DNA of 64,000 nucleotides from Flavobacterium sp. 9AF (GTDB taxonomy: Bacteria; Bacteroidota; Bacteroidia; Flavobacteriales; Flavobacteriaceae), in contig NZ_LR733556.1 of NCBI RefSeq assembly GCF_902506265.1, positions 1,888,578-1,952,577 on the forward strand, read 5' to 3'. A program made the translations under genes and the position numbers. Shown one piece after another: positions 26,362 to 36,350 of the stretch. Numbering within the stretch: the stretch's first letter is position 1; each line of letters starts with the position of its first letter. The notes under the pieces are model-generated. The model saw only the letters and a program-made list of their open reading frames with translations, did no database searches and was not told the origin of the DNA.

Positions 26362-27504
26362 TTAAGATAATTTCTTTTTAAGAAGCAGTAGTACTTGTTC
26401 CATTTGCGCTTTGGTATTGTAGGCATGCAAACAAAATCGAAGTCTTTCTTCACCTTCAGGAACAGTAGGAGATAATATGGGTTTTACATCGAAACCATTT
26501 TCCTGTAAATAAGAAGCCATTTCTTTCACCTTTTCATTTCCTGGAATCACTATTGATTTTATTGATGAGTGAGAAATGGGTGTTCGTAAGTAGGGACAAT
26601 TCGTATTAAAATATTCCGAGTTCTTTTCTAACTGTTTTATTGTGGTATAGCTAATAGCCAATTCCTGATACGCAATTAAAATGGTGGCTACTGAATGCGG
26701 TGAGAGAGCCGTAGTGTAAATTAAGCTTCTGCTAAAATTAACAAGGTATTCTTTTAAATCTTGACTTCCTAAAATGGCAGCTCCATGACAACCTAAGGCT
26801 TTTCCAAAAGTCATTATTCGAGCAAAAACTTTATCTTGTAGTTGAAATTGTTGCACTAACCCTTCTCCTTGACATCCTTTTTCAGTTCCTAAAACACCTA
26901 ACGCATGCGCTTCATCAACTACTAGCAATGCCTTATGTTTTTCACAAATTGCTACTAATTCTACTATATTTGGACTATCACCATCCATGGAAAACACAGA
27001 CTCTGTAACTACATAAATTTCAGCATGATTAGCTGTAAACCTTTGCAAGAGTTTTTCTAAGTCACTTATATCATTATGCTTAAACTTATAGGATTTAGCC
27101 AAACCCATTTGAATTCCATCACGGATTGAGGCATGACATAATTCATCATACAGTATAATATCATTGCGTTGCGGAACTGCACTAAAAAAGCCCACATTAG
27201 CATCATAACCCGAATTATATATTAAAGCAGCCTCTGATTGATGAAAATGAGCAATATAGGATTCTGCTTCAAAATATACTTCATGATTTCCAGATAATAA
27301 TCTAGAACCAGTTGCTCCATTTCGAATTATTTTTTTAGTTGCCAAATAGTAGTGCACTTTATTAAAAATAGCTTCGTTTTGGGAAAATCCTAAATAATCG
27401 TTACTTGCAAAATCGATTAATTGAGATTGTGGCTTAAGACTTCGTAAAGCGTTATTTTCTTTACGAAAATGAAGTTTTTCAAGTAATATTTTTGGTAAAT
27501 TCAT
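26362..27504 (-). CDS. bioF: 8-amino-7-oxononanoate synthase (BioF family)
   Basis: This PLP-dependent alpha-oxoamine synthase of 380 residues condenses a pimeloyl thioester with alanine, the first ring-building step of biotin synthesis. Visible motifs are FASNDYLGFS at the N-terminus, GATGSRLLSGNH, the VDEAHALGVLG Asp-His pair and the FGKALGCHGAAILG Schiff-base Lys. The family also includes KBL and serine palmitoyltransferase; the adjacent bioD and bioA settle the assignment. It is the first gene of the cluster, just after the atpC terminator. Confidence 0.93.
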   Translation of the reverse strand: MNLPKILLEKLHFRKENNALRSLKPQSQLIDFASNDYLGFSQNEAIFNKVHYYLATKKIIRNGATGSRLLSGNHEVYFEAESYIAHFHQSEAALIYNSGYDANVGFFSAVPQRNDIILYDELCHASIRDGIQMGLAKSYKFKHNDISDLEKLLQRFTANHAEIYVVTESVFSMDGDSPNIVELVAICEKHKALLVVDEAHALGVLGTEKGCQGEGLVQQFQLQDKVFARIMTFGKALGCHGAAILGSQDLKEYLVNFSRSLIYTTALSPHSVATILIAYQELAISYTTIKQLEKNSEYFNTNCPYLRTPISHSSIKSIVIPGNEKVKEMASYLQENGFDVKPILSPTVPEGEERLRFCLHAYNTKAQMEQVLLLLKKKLS

Positions 27505-27512
27505 AGTCCAAA

Positions 27513-27545
27513 AATAAAAAAAGTCCTTCTAAAAGAAGGACTTTA
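27513..27545 (-). terminator. Terminator of atpD-atpC
   Basis: The 10-bp stem AAGTCCTTCT / AGAAGGACTT (27521-27543) is followed by a T run on the minus strand, 26 bases after the atpC stop. Confidence 0.88.
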
Positions 27546-27568
27546 ATTCTATAATTTAAGTTATTATT

Positions 27569-27850
27569 TTAGTCAGCTAAAACAATTACTTTATTATCTT
27601 TCATTTCGATAGTACCTGAATGAATTGGCAACCAAAATGTTTGCTCATTAATCTTATTGAATTTAGAAACAAATTCCTTTTCAATAGAAATGTTTTGAGC
27701 GTTTATCTTAACGTTTCCTTTTGTTAATAAAGACACGATAGGCGCGTGATTATTTAACATCTGGAATTCACCGTTTACTCCAGGAACTGCTACAGAGGTA
27801 ACTTCTCCTTTAAATAATGTAGCTTCAGGTGATACTATTTCTAAAATCAT
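27569..27850 (-). CDS. atpC: F1 ATP synthase epsilon subunit, short form
   Basis: This 93-residue protein holds only the N-terminal beta-sandwich of epsilon (MILEIVSPEATLFKGEVTSV ... GVNGEFQMLNNHAPIVSLL), which sits on the rotor stalk. The C-terminal helical hairpin of about 45 residues that inhibits ATP hydrolysis in E. coli is absent, and the stop is clean with a terminator soon after, so this is a natural short form rather than a frameshift. It follows atpD by 79 bases containing heptad repeats and is transcribed with it. Short epsilon is known in Bacteroidota. Confidence 0.95.
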   Translation of the reverse strand: MILEIVSPEATLFKGEVTSVAVPGVNGEFQMLNNHAPIVSLLTKGNVKINAQNISIEKEFVSKFNKINEQTFWLPIHSGTIEMKDNKVIVLAD

Positions 27851-27866
27851 ATTTTTTTAGTTAACA

Positions 27867-27928
27867 GTTGATGGTTGATGGTTGATGGCTGTTTTACAAA
27901 CAACTAACAACTAACAACTAACAACTAA
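27867..27928. repeat. Two facing heptad tandem repeats between atpD and atpC
   Basis: Three copies of GTTGATG (27867-27887) face four exact copies of CAACTAA (27901-27928) across a 13-base spacer. The arms are partly complementary (about six of seven positions per heptad when G-U pairs are allowed), so they could form an interrupted hairpin in the atpD-atpC transcript. Confidence 0.85.
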
Positions 27929-27929
27929 A

Positions 27930-29444
<1,515 letters not shown>

Positions 29445-29501
29445 TTATGTATTTATTAAATAGCTATTTAGTATTGAAAAACTCTTCTATTTTTCAGAGT
29501 G

Positions 29502-29509
29502 CAAAGATA
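29502..29509 (-). promoter_or_regulatory. -7 box of atpD
   Basis: TATCTTTG on the minus strand lies 60 bases upstream of the atpD ATG and downstream of the glmS terminator. A TTG-containing sequence about 21 bases further upstream could serve as the -33 box. Confidence 0.5.
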
Positions 29510-29552
29510 GCTTTTTTGTCGACAATTTTGCAATTTATTTTTTGAATTTTTT

Positions 29553-29588
29553 GCAATAAAAAAGCGAAAATTTAAATTTTCGCTTTAA
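29553..29588 (-). terminator. Terminator of glmS
   Basis: The palindrome AAAGCGAAAATTT / AAATTTTCGCTTT (29561-29586) is followed by a T run on the minus strand, directly after the glmS stop. Confidence 0.88.
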
Positions 29589-29593
29589 TTATG

Positions 29594-31441
29594 TTATTCT
29601 ACGGTAACCGATTTTGCTAAATTTCTAGGTTGATCCACATTACAGCCCCTCATTACTGCTATATGATATGATAACAATTGTAAAGGTATAGTAGTTAAAA
29701 GTGGCGTTAAAGCTTCATTAGTTTCTGGAATTTCAATAACATGATCTGCCAAAGCTTTTACTTGTATATCTCCTTTGGTAACTACCGCAATAATTTTACC
29801 GCTTCTCGATTTAATTTCTTGAATATTACTCACCACTTTATCATAATGTCCTTTGTTAGGCGCAATGATTACAACTGGCATTGATTCATCAATTAATGCG
29901 ATAGGTCCATGTTTCATTTCTGCTGCTGGATAACCTTCAGCATGAATATATGAAATTTCTTTTAGCTTTAAAGCTCCTTCTAAAGCAACTGGAAAATTAT
30001 ATCCTCTACCTAAATACAAACAATTAGGCGCATCTTTATAAATTTTTGCAATCTCCTTTGCTACATCATTCGTTTTCAATGCTTCTGCTACTTTTTCAGG
30101 AATCAATTCTAATTCTAGCAAATAGCGTTGGTAATCCGAATTAGACATTTTACCATTTGCTTTAGCCAATCGCAAAGCTAATAAAGTTAAAATGGTTATT
30201 TGTGTAGTAAATGCTTTGGTAGAAGCTACTCCAATTTCTGGTCCTGCATGAGTATAAGCACCTGCATGAGTTTCTCTTGAAATAGAAGAACCTACCACAT
30301 TACACACTCCAAAAACAAAAGCTCCATTTTCTTTTGCTAGTTTTATTGCTGCTAAAGTGTCTGCTGTTTCTCCTGATTGAGAAATTGCAATTACAACATC
30401 TTCTTTATTTATAATAGGATTTCTATATCTAAATTCAGATGCATATTCTACTTCAACAGGTATTCTTGCAAATTCTTCTATAATGTATTCAGCAACTAAA
30501 CCTGCATGCCATGAAGTTCCGCAAGCTACTATAATGATACGTTCCGCATTTAAGAATTTTTCAATATTATCTTCAACACCAGCCATTTGAATAATCCCTT
30601 TATTAGCTAAAAGTCTTCCTCTGTAAGTATCTTTTATAACATTAGGTTGCTCATAGATTTCTTTCAACATGAAATGCTCATAGCCTCCTTTTTCAATCTG
30701 CTCTAAATTCATTTGTAATTCTTGTACATAAGGATCTACTAATGAATCGTCTTTTATCTTACGTACTTTCATTGGCTTATGCAAACGCACAATTGCCATC
30801 TCTTCATCTTCTAAATAGATAGCATTTGATGTATATTCAATAAAAGGTGTTGCATCTGAAGCAATGAAAAACTCATCTTCTCCAATACCTATTGCTAAAG
30901 GACTACCTAATCTAGCTACAACAATTTCGTTAGGCTTTTCTTTATCAAAAACTGCAATCGCATAAGCACCAACCACTTGATTAAGAGCTATTTGAACTGC
31001 TTTTCCTAATCCTACATTCTCTTTTTTCTTTACATCTTCAATTAAGTTCACTAAAACCTCAGTATCTGTATCAGATTGAAATGTATATCCCCTTTTTAGC
31101 AATTCCTTTTTTATAGGTTCATAGTTTTCTATAATTCCATTATGGATAATAACCAATTTCCCCGAATTTGAATAATGCGGATGCGAATTAACATCATTAG
31201 GAACTCCATGAGTTGCCCAACGCGTGTGCCCCATTCCTACATTTCCATATTTAGTACCTTCTGCTTCTGCTTTTGTTTCTAAGTCTGAAACTTTCCCTTT
31301 AGTTTTAGACAATTTTGTATCTGTACCATCATACAATACAATACCTGCACTATCATACCCTCTATATTCTAATCTTTTAAGACCTTTAATTAAAACAGGG
31401 TATGCTTCTCTATGCCCTATATAACCTACAATTCCACACAT
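29594..31441 (-). CDS. glmS: Glutamine--fructose-6-phosphate aminotransferase (isomerizing)
   Basis: This 615-residue cytoplasmic enzyme makes glucosamine-6-phosphate from fructose-6-phosphate and glutamine, the entry to peptidoglycan and LPS amino sugars. The catalytic Cys follows the initiator Met (MCGIVGYIGHREAYP). The glutaminase half ends near residue 240. Two SIS domains follow, with CGTSWHAG, ISQSGETADTLAA, GVASTKAFTTQ and the C-terminal LAKSVTVE. The gene is the last of three co-directional genes (seven bases after a DUF4270 gene), and no glmS ribozyme-like leader is possible in that gap. Confidence 0.98.
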   Translation of the reverse strand: MCGIVGYIGHREAYPVLIKGLKRLEYRGYDSAGIVLYDGTDTKLSKTKGKVSDLETKAEAEGTKYGNVGMGHTRWATHGVPNDVNSHPHYSNSGKLVIIHNGIIENYEPIKKELLKRGYTFQSDTDTEVLVNLIEDVKKKENVGLGKAVQIALNQVVGAYAIAVFDKEKPNEIVVARLGSPLAIGIGEDEFFIASDATPFIEYTSNAIYLEDEEMAIVRLHKPMKVRKIKDDSLVDPYVQELQMNLEQIEKGGYEHFMLKEIYEQPNVIKDTYRGRLLANKGIIQMAGVEDNIEKFLNAERIIIVACGTSWHAGLVAEYIIEEFARIPVEVEYASEFRYRNPIINKEDVVIAISQSGETADTLAAIKLAKENGAFVFGVCNVVGSSISRETHAGAYTHAGPEIGVASTKAFTTQITILTLLALRLAKANGKMSNSDYQRYLLELELIPEKVAEALKTNDVAKEIAKIYKDAPNCLYLGRGYNFPVALEGALKLKEISYIHAEGYPAAEMKHGPIALIDESMPVVIIAPNKGHYDKVVSNIQEIKSRSGKIIAVVTKGDIQVKALADHVIEIPETNEALTPLLTTIPLQLLSYHIAVMRGCNVDQPRNLAKSVTVE

Positions 31442-31448
31442 AAATCAA

Positions 31449-33104
31449 TTAATTAGGTTTCGTATAATAAATTTCTAATTTCAATTTTTTATCATCAACG
31501 GAAGTATTATTTCCATACACTACCGTTCCTGATGGACTAATAATTGACCCTACAGGCAATTTTTCATTCCCAAAGCTTGTTGAATTAAAAACGTTATAAC
31601 TAGACGAATTTGCAATATTTTCGGTAACAGATAAACCTAGTCTAACATTTTTATTTGTATTTTCATTGGTTCCATTAACTATTCTATTAATATGATTATT
31701 CAGTCTAATTCTATATTTTACCGCTTCATCTGAATCATCAACTTCTAGAATACCTCCAAAAATCAGTTTATTATTTTTAGGATCGGTTGCCGTTGAACTA
31801 TCAAAAGTATAATCTAATATTGGAGTATTATTAGTTGCATCATAAAGATAAATTCTAGTAGCATATTTTTTTGCATCTAATGTTTGACCATTTATCTCAC
31901 CTTTTTTAGCATAAAAAGTTAAAAAAGCATCATTTATCAATAGATTTCCATTTCTTAATTCATCCAATTCATCTGGAACATTATTAGCATCGTTGTCTGG
32001 CCCGAATAGGTCAATAAATACAACAGAACCTTCATTTCCTTTCATATACAATAATTCATCTCCAGTCGTGCTGTTAGAATCATTTAAAGCAGTTCCATAA
32101 GCTGAAGAAAAATTATTTTGAAAAAAATTAACCGTATTACCAGACAAATTAATTTTTAAAGATTTTTTCTTTAATTCATCTGTAGTCAATGCCGCTTTTG
32201 AATGATACTGAACAGTAATGTATCCTTTTGAAAAATCTAATAAAGCCATTGCATTAGAACCTGAAATAGCATCGACTTTAAAATACAAACCTCTAAAATG
32301 TTCTTTAAAAACATTGTTGTTTGCTAAATCGGATGCATTGGCATTGATAATTTCGGTTTCAAAAACGGTTTTATCTAAGTTAATCCACATTCCAGGAGCC
32401 AATCTCTCTTTAACTACTCGCTTTGTTAAATCTGTAGTAACCTGATTTTCACTATTTAAATATTCTCCATTACCATTGGTCTTATAAATAATAATTTCAT
32501 CCTTACTAAATTTAAAACCTGCATTTTCTAGAGGATTAGAAGAATTATTCAGTTGACCACCTACTACGTTAGACTCAATTGAAGTATTCTCGTTAGAATA
32601 ATATTTTTGACGTGTTGAAGGATCAACCGCGTCAAAATCTCTTAATAAATATCCGTTTTGATATATTTTTAAATCAAAAGCGGTATCTTCATCTCCATAA
32701 ATTGAACTAAGTTCAAATGTATTGGGTTCGATCCCTTCTCCAGATGCTGTTTGAGTACTTGTGTAAGGTATATATAAATAAACTGAGTCATTAGCTTGTA
32801 TTTCTCTTTCTATTCCAAGATCTGGAGCTACGCTTGCCAAGGCTACTTGAGTAACAAAAGAAGCAGTAGTAGTACCAAAAAAATCATCTTGATGATACAC
32901 TCCTAACATATTTGAAGATAAATTATTTGACTGAACGGCACCTGTTCCTTTAGAGTATGCAATTACACTAAAATCATCTCTTTTTTCTAAACCAAAATGA
33001 TCATCCCCTAAAACATCAGAACCTATACTATTAAAATCTTTATCACACGAAGTAAAAATTATTGCATTTAGCAATAAAACAATGTTCAAAACAATTTTTT
33101 TCAT
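31449..33104 (-). CDS. DUF4270 lipoprotein
   Basis: This 551-residue protein has an SPII signal (NAIIFTSCDKDFNSIGSDVLG, lipid Cys near residue 20). It is followed by a large beta-rich body with the DUF4270 hallmarks: the opening GSDVLGDDHFG, a central VKERLAPGMWINLD strand and the FRGLYFKVDA motif. The function is unknown. It is typically found between a glycogen-synthase-like gene and glmS in Flavobacteria, as here (17 bases after one, seven before the other). The position suggests an envelope or polysaccharide-related role, by inference only. Confidence 0.88.
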   Translation of the reverse strand: MKKIVLNIVLLLNAIIFTSCDKDFNSIGSDVLGDDHFGLEKRDDFSVIAYSKGTGAVQSNNLSSNMLGVYHQDDFFGTTTASFVTQVALASVAPDLGIEREIQANDSVYLYIPYTSTQTASGEGIEPNTFELSSIYGDEDTAFDLKIYQNGYLLRDFDAVDPSTRQKYYSNENTSIESNVVGGQLNNSSNPLENAGFKFSKDEIIIYKTNGNGEYLNSENQVTTDLTKRVVKERLAPGMWINLDKTVFETEIINANASDLANNNVFKEHFRGLYFKVDAISGSNAMALLDFSKGYITVQYHSKAALTTDELKKKSLKINLSGNTVNFFQNNFSSAYGTALNDSNSTTGDELLYMKGNEGSVVFIDLFGPDNDANNVPDELDELRNGNLLINDAFLTFYAKKGEINGQTLDAKKYATRIYLYDATNNTPILDYTFDSSTATDPKNNKLIFGGILEVDDSDEAVKYRIRLNNHINRIVNGTNENTNKNVRLGLSVTENIANSSSYNVFNSTSFGNEKLPVGSIISPSGTVVYGNNTSVDDKKLKLEIYYTKPN

Positions 33105-33121
33105 TCAATTAAAACTGTAAT

Positions 33122-33928
33122 TTATAAAATATATTTTTTGATAAAATTAGTATAAAGTTCACTAACATTATCTTTAGTTGCGAAAGGTAAAAAAGGTTTT
33201 CCTGAAGTTTCTATATATTTTGTTAAAGTTGGATTTAAGTTATCCGAACCCATAATCAATCCATCTGAATGATCGATTGTTAACTTCATCAAATTCTCGT
33301 AATCTGGCATTTGAATATCTTTAGTAACTTCTTTTGATATATTATCAAAACTCATTTTACCTATTAATTCTTCATTTAATTTTCCTTCAAATCCTAAATT
33401 ATAAACAGACGTTATAATTTTTGTATCCGCAAAAATACCTTCGTTTTTATAATAATGTTTTAAATAAACCGGCAATAATGAAGCCATCCATCCATGTACA
33501 TGAATAACATCAGGAACCCAATTTAATTTTTTAACTGTCTCCACTACTCCTTTTGCAAAGAAAATAGCTCTTTCATCATTATCTGGATACAAAACCCCTT
33601 CTTCATCCGTAAAAGTAGCTTTTCTTTTAAAATACTCATCATTATCTATAAAATAAACTTGAATTCTTTCTTTTGGAATTGAAGCTACTTTTATAATAAG
33701 AGGCATGTCCATGTCATTTACTACTAAATTCATCCCAGATAAACGGATTACTTCATGTAGCTGATGTCTTCTTTCATTAATATTTCCATATCGTGGCATA
33801 AAAATTCTTATTTGCCCTCCGATATCATTAATCATTTTTGGAAATTCGTATGATTGTAATGAAACTTCGTTTTCTGCTAAATAAGGCACCACTTCAGATG
33901 ATACGTACAATATCCTCTTGTCTTCCAT
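33122..33928 (-). CDS. Glycogen synthase-like protein, N-terminal half only
   Basis: This 268-residue protein resembles the N-terminal Rossmann domain of GT5 glycogen/starch synthases: RILYVSSEVVPYL at the start, GGQIRIFMPRYGNINERR, and HVHGWMASLLPVYLKHYY. The C-terminal domain that supplies most ADP-glucose contacts is missing (full enzymes have about 480 residues), and the KTGGLADV loop appears replaced by VSLQSYEFPKM. It therefore probably lacks transferase activity or works differently. Half-size forms are common at this locus in Flavobacteria. It heads an operon with DUF4270 and glmS and is divergent from panC. Confidence 0.85.
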   Translation of the reverse strand: MEDKRILYVSSEVVPYLAENEVSLQSYEFPKMINDIGGQIRIFMPRYGNINERRHQLHEVIRLSGMNLVVNDMDMPLIIKVASIPKERIQVYFIDNDEYFKRKATFTDEEGVLYPDNDERAIFFAKGVVETVKKLNWVPDVIHVHGWMASLLPVYLKHYYKNEGIFADTKIITSVYNLGFEGKLNEELIGKMSFDNISKEVTKDIQMPDYENLMKLTIDHSDGLIMGSDNLNPTLTKYIETSGKPFLPFATKDNVSELYTNFIKKYIL

Positions 33929-33963
33929 AATTTTTTTGTTTAACTTTTGTTTTTAAAAAACAC

Positions 33964-33971
33964 GCAAAATT
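33964..33971 (-). promoter_or_regulatory. -7 box of the glycogen synthase-like operon
   Basis: TAATTTTG on the minus strand lies 35 bases before the ATG. There is no clear -33 box. Confidence 0.35.
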
Positions 33972-34003
33972 ACAAAAATTTATGGATTTATCTAGTAAAA
34001 TAG

Positions 34004-34011
34004 TAAGTTTG
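34004..34011 (+). promoter_or_regulatory. -7 box of panC
   Basis: TAAGTTTG ends 23 bases before the panC ATG. A TTTA about 20 bases upstream could serve as a weak -33 box. Confidence 0.5.
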
Positions 34012-34034
34012 CATCCTAATTAATCCAAAACTAT

Positions 34035-34883
34035 ATGGTTGTTTTTAACGAAAAGGGTCTTTTATCCTCTCATTTAAGTTCTTTAATTAAAGAAAATAAA
34101 ACAATAGGTTTTGTCCCTACAATGGGAGCTTTACACGAAGGACACCTCTCTTTGATAGAAAAAGCCTTAAAAGAAAATCATCTTGCTGTAGTTAGCATTT
34201 TTGTAAATCCTACACAATTTAATAATCAAGAAGATTTAGAGAAATACCCACGTACTTTAGATTTAGATATAAAAAAAATACATTCTTTAAATAAAGATAT
34301 TATTGTATATGCCCCTACTGTTGAAGACATTTATCACAAAAAAGTGGTTTCAGATCATTTTGATTATGATGGATTAGAATTAAAAATGGAAGGAAAACAC
34401 AGAGCGGGACATTTTGATGGTGTAGGCACTATTGTAAAACGCTTATTTGAAATTATTAAACCTAATAAAGCTTATTTTGGTGAAAAAGATTTTCAACAAC
34501 TACAAATAGTTAAAAAATTAGTAGAGAAATACAAACTTTCTGTACAAATAATAGGTTGTCCAATACACCGAGAAAAAAGCGGATTGGCCATGAGTTCAAG
34601 AAATGAAAGATTATCATCTGAAGCAAGAAAAAAAGCAGCATTCATTTATAAAGAACTTCAAAAGGCAAAAAAACGCTTCTCTACTCAATCTGCAAAAGAA
34701 GTTACTACACACATTGAAAATTCTTTTAAAAAAGATGGAGATTTTAAATTAGAATATTTTGAAATTGCCGACGAGGAAACGCTTCATATTTGCAAAAGAA
34801 AAATTAAAAATAAAAAATACAGAGGATTTATTGCCGTTTTTATAGACAATATTAGGTTAATTGATAACATTCCTATGTATTAA
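34035..34883 (+). CDS. panC: Pantothenate synthetase
   Basis: This 282-residue cytoplasmic ligase joins pantoate and beta-alanine using ATP. It has the nucleotide-binding HEGH motif at residues 34-37 (PTMGALHEGHLSL), the FVNPTQFNNQEDLEKYPR segment, the KPNKAYFGEKDFQQL motif and the KMSKS-like MSSRNERL. The length is standard. It is 66 bases upstream of panD, which makes its beta-alanine substrate, so the two final pantothenate steps are adjacent. It has a TAAGTTTG promoter box, divergent from the glycogen synthase-like gene. Confidence 0.97.
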   Translation: MVVFNEKGLLSSHLSSLIKENKTIGFVPTMGALHEGHLSLIEKALKENHLAVVSIFVNPTQFNNQEDLEKYPRTLDLDIKKIHSLNKDIIVYAPTVEDIYHKKVVSDHFDYDGLELKMEGKHRAGHFDGVGTIVKRLFEIIKPNKAYFGEKDFQQLQIVKKLVEKYKLSVQIIGCPIHREKSGLAMSSRNERLSSEARKKAAFIYKELQKAKKRFSTQSAKEVTTHIENSFKKDGDFKLEYFEIADEETLHICKRKIKNKKYRGFIAVFIDNIRLIDNIPMY

Positions 34884-34937
34884 AAAAATTAGACTTTAGA
34901 ATTATTAAAAAAAAAGAATAAATTTATTCAAAATAAT

Positions 34938-34945
34938 TAACTTTG
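34938..34945 (+). promoter_or_regulatory. Possible -7 box abutting panD
   Basis: TAACTTTG ends only four bases before the panD ATG. If used, transcription would begin at or near the start codon and give a leaderless mRNA. Confidence 0.35.
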
Positions 34946-34949
34946 CACC

Positions 34950-35300
34950 ATGCATATTCAAGTAGTAAAATCGAAAATTCATAGAGTTACTGTAACAGGA
35001 GCCGATTTGAATTATATAGGTAGCATTACCATTGATGAAGTATTAATGGAAGCTTCAAACATAATCGAAGGGGAAAAAGTTCAAATTGTTAATATTAACA
35101 ATGGGGAACGTTTAGAAACTTATGCCATAAAAGGGCCTAGAAATACGGGAGAAATTACTTTAAATGGTCCTGCTGCAAGGAAAGTTCATCGTGGTGATAT
35201 TATTATCATTATATCTTATGCTTCTATGGATTTTGAAGAAGCTAAAAAATTCAAACCTACATTAGTTTTTCCTAATGAAAAAGACAATTCGTTAACCTAG
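34950..35300 (+). CDS. panD: Aspartate 1-decarboxylase
   Basis: This 116-residue pyruvoyl enzyme makes beta-alanine from aspartate. The self-cleavage site Gly24-Ser25 lies in [10 protein letters not shown]; Ser25 becomes the pyruvoyl group. The conserved [15 protein letters not shown] start and the [18 protein letters not shown] stretch are present. The start is fixed by the family N-terminus. It lies three bases before a TTG-started membrane-protein gene, and after panC, giving a pantothenate mini-operon. The TAACTTTG sequence directly before the ATG hints at an internal promoter. Confidence 0.97.
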   Translation: MHIQVVKSKIHRVTVTGADLNYIGSITIDEVLMEASNIIEGEKVQIVNINNGERLETYAIKGPRNTGEITLNGPAARKVHRGDIIIIISYASMDFEEAKKFKPTLVFPNEKDNSLT

Positions 35301-35303
35301 GTT

Positions 35304-36263
35304 TTGGATCCAATTTTTAAAAAAATTTTAAAAACTGTAATTCCATTACTAATTGGAATTGGTCTTATCTATTATCAATTTTCTTCCTTTACAGAAACAG
35401 AAGTAGAAAAAATCAAAGAATATTTTAGAAATGCTAATTATTTCTATGTTTTCTTATCTGTTTTTATTTCCTTATTTGGTTATTGGTCTAGAGCTTACAG
35501 ATGGAAATACTCTTTAAATCATTTAGGTTATCAGCCCAAGTTTCATAATTCTTTCTTTGCGGTTAGCATTTCCTATTTACTAAACTTAACCATACCTAGA
35601 TCGGGCGAAATAAGTAGAGCCGTAATTTTAAAAAATTATGAAAAAGTTCCTTTCGATAAAGGTTTTGGAACTATCGTAGCTGAAAGAGTTGTAGATTTCC
35701 TCATTTTTTTACTATTTGTTATAACTGCCTTTATCCTTCAGTTTGACAAAATAAATGCGTTCATATTCTCACATGTTTCTCCAAAAAAAATAACCTTTTT
35801 ACTGCTCATCGCATGTTTAGGAATAATCGTGTTTCTATTTTTATGGAGATGGTCTAAATGGTCCATCATCCTCAAAATTAAAGGTAAATTATTAGGTTTA
35901 GCTGAAGGAATGACTAGCATATTAAAAATGAAAACGAAATGGAAATATTTAGCTCATTCGTTTTTTATCTGGTTTTCCTATTTGATGATGTTTTATGTTT
36001 GCATTTTTTCAATTCCTGAAACAGCATCTATGTCTTTTGATATTGTAATTATGGGATTCATTTTTGGCACACTCGCTGTTGGTTTTACCAATGGTGGTAT
36101 TGGTGCTTTCCCTATCTCAATTGCAAAAGTATTATTACTGTATGGAATTGCTGAAGACGCTGGAACAGCATTAGGATGGATAATTTGGACTTCACAAACC
36201 CTTCTTACCATTGTGTTAGGATTAATTTCTTATTTGCTTTTGCATCTCCTCAATAAAAATTAA
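35304..36263 (+). CDS. Lysylphosphatidylglycerol synthase-like membrane protein (UPF0104)
   Basis: This 319-residue polytopic inner-membrane protein has seven to eight hydrophobic helices and the family motifs YWSRAYRWKYSL, NLTIPRSGEISRAVIL and VGFTNGGIGAFPISIAK. It corresponds to the flippase-like membrane half of MprF/AglD proteins, without the lysyl-transferase domain. A role in lipid or polyprenyl-glycan translocation is the usual guess. The start is TTG 35304, three bases after the panD stop; no in-frame ATG occurs before the first helix. It is probably co-transcribed with panD. Confidence 0.85.
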   Translation: MDPIFKKILKTVIPLLIGIGLIYYQFSSFTETEVEKIKEYFRNANYFYVFLSVFISLFGYWSRAYRWKYSLNHLGYQPKFHNSFFAVSISYLLNLTIPRSGEISRAVILKNYEKVPFDKGFGTIVAERVVDFLIFLLFVITAFILQFDKINAFIFSHVSPKKITFLLLIACLGIIVFLFLWRWSKWSIILKIKGKLLGLAEGMTSILKMKTKWKYLAHSFFIWFSYLMMFYVCIFSIPETASMSFDIVIMGFIFGTLAVGFTNGGIGAFPISIAKVLLLYGIAEDAGTALGWIIWTSQTLLTIVLGLISYLLLHLLNKN

Positions 36264-36350
36264 TTAGTATATTGCCACATATTTTTAAAGTATACATCTT
36301 TATTTTAAAAAAACATATCCCTAAAAAAACACAAACTAACTTATAACTAT

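Noticed and set aside
27509..27516. TATTTTTG -7 box for bioF
   Set aside because: It lies four bases before the ATG inside the T run of the atpC terminator and is probably a chance match.
27867..27928. CRISPR-like array
   Set aside because: The repeats are 7-mers without spacers; it is a simple tandem repeat, and no cas gene is in the window.
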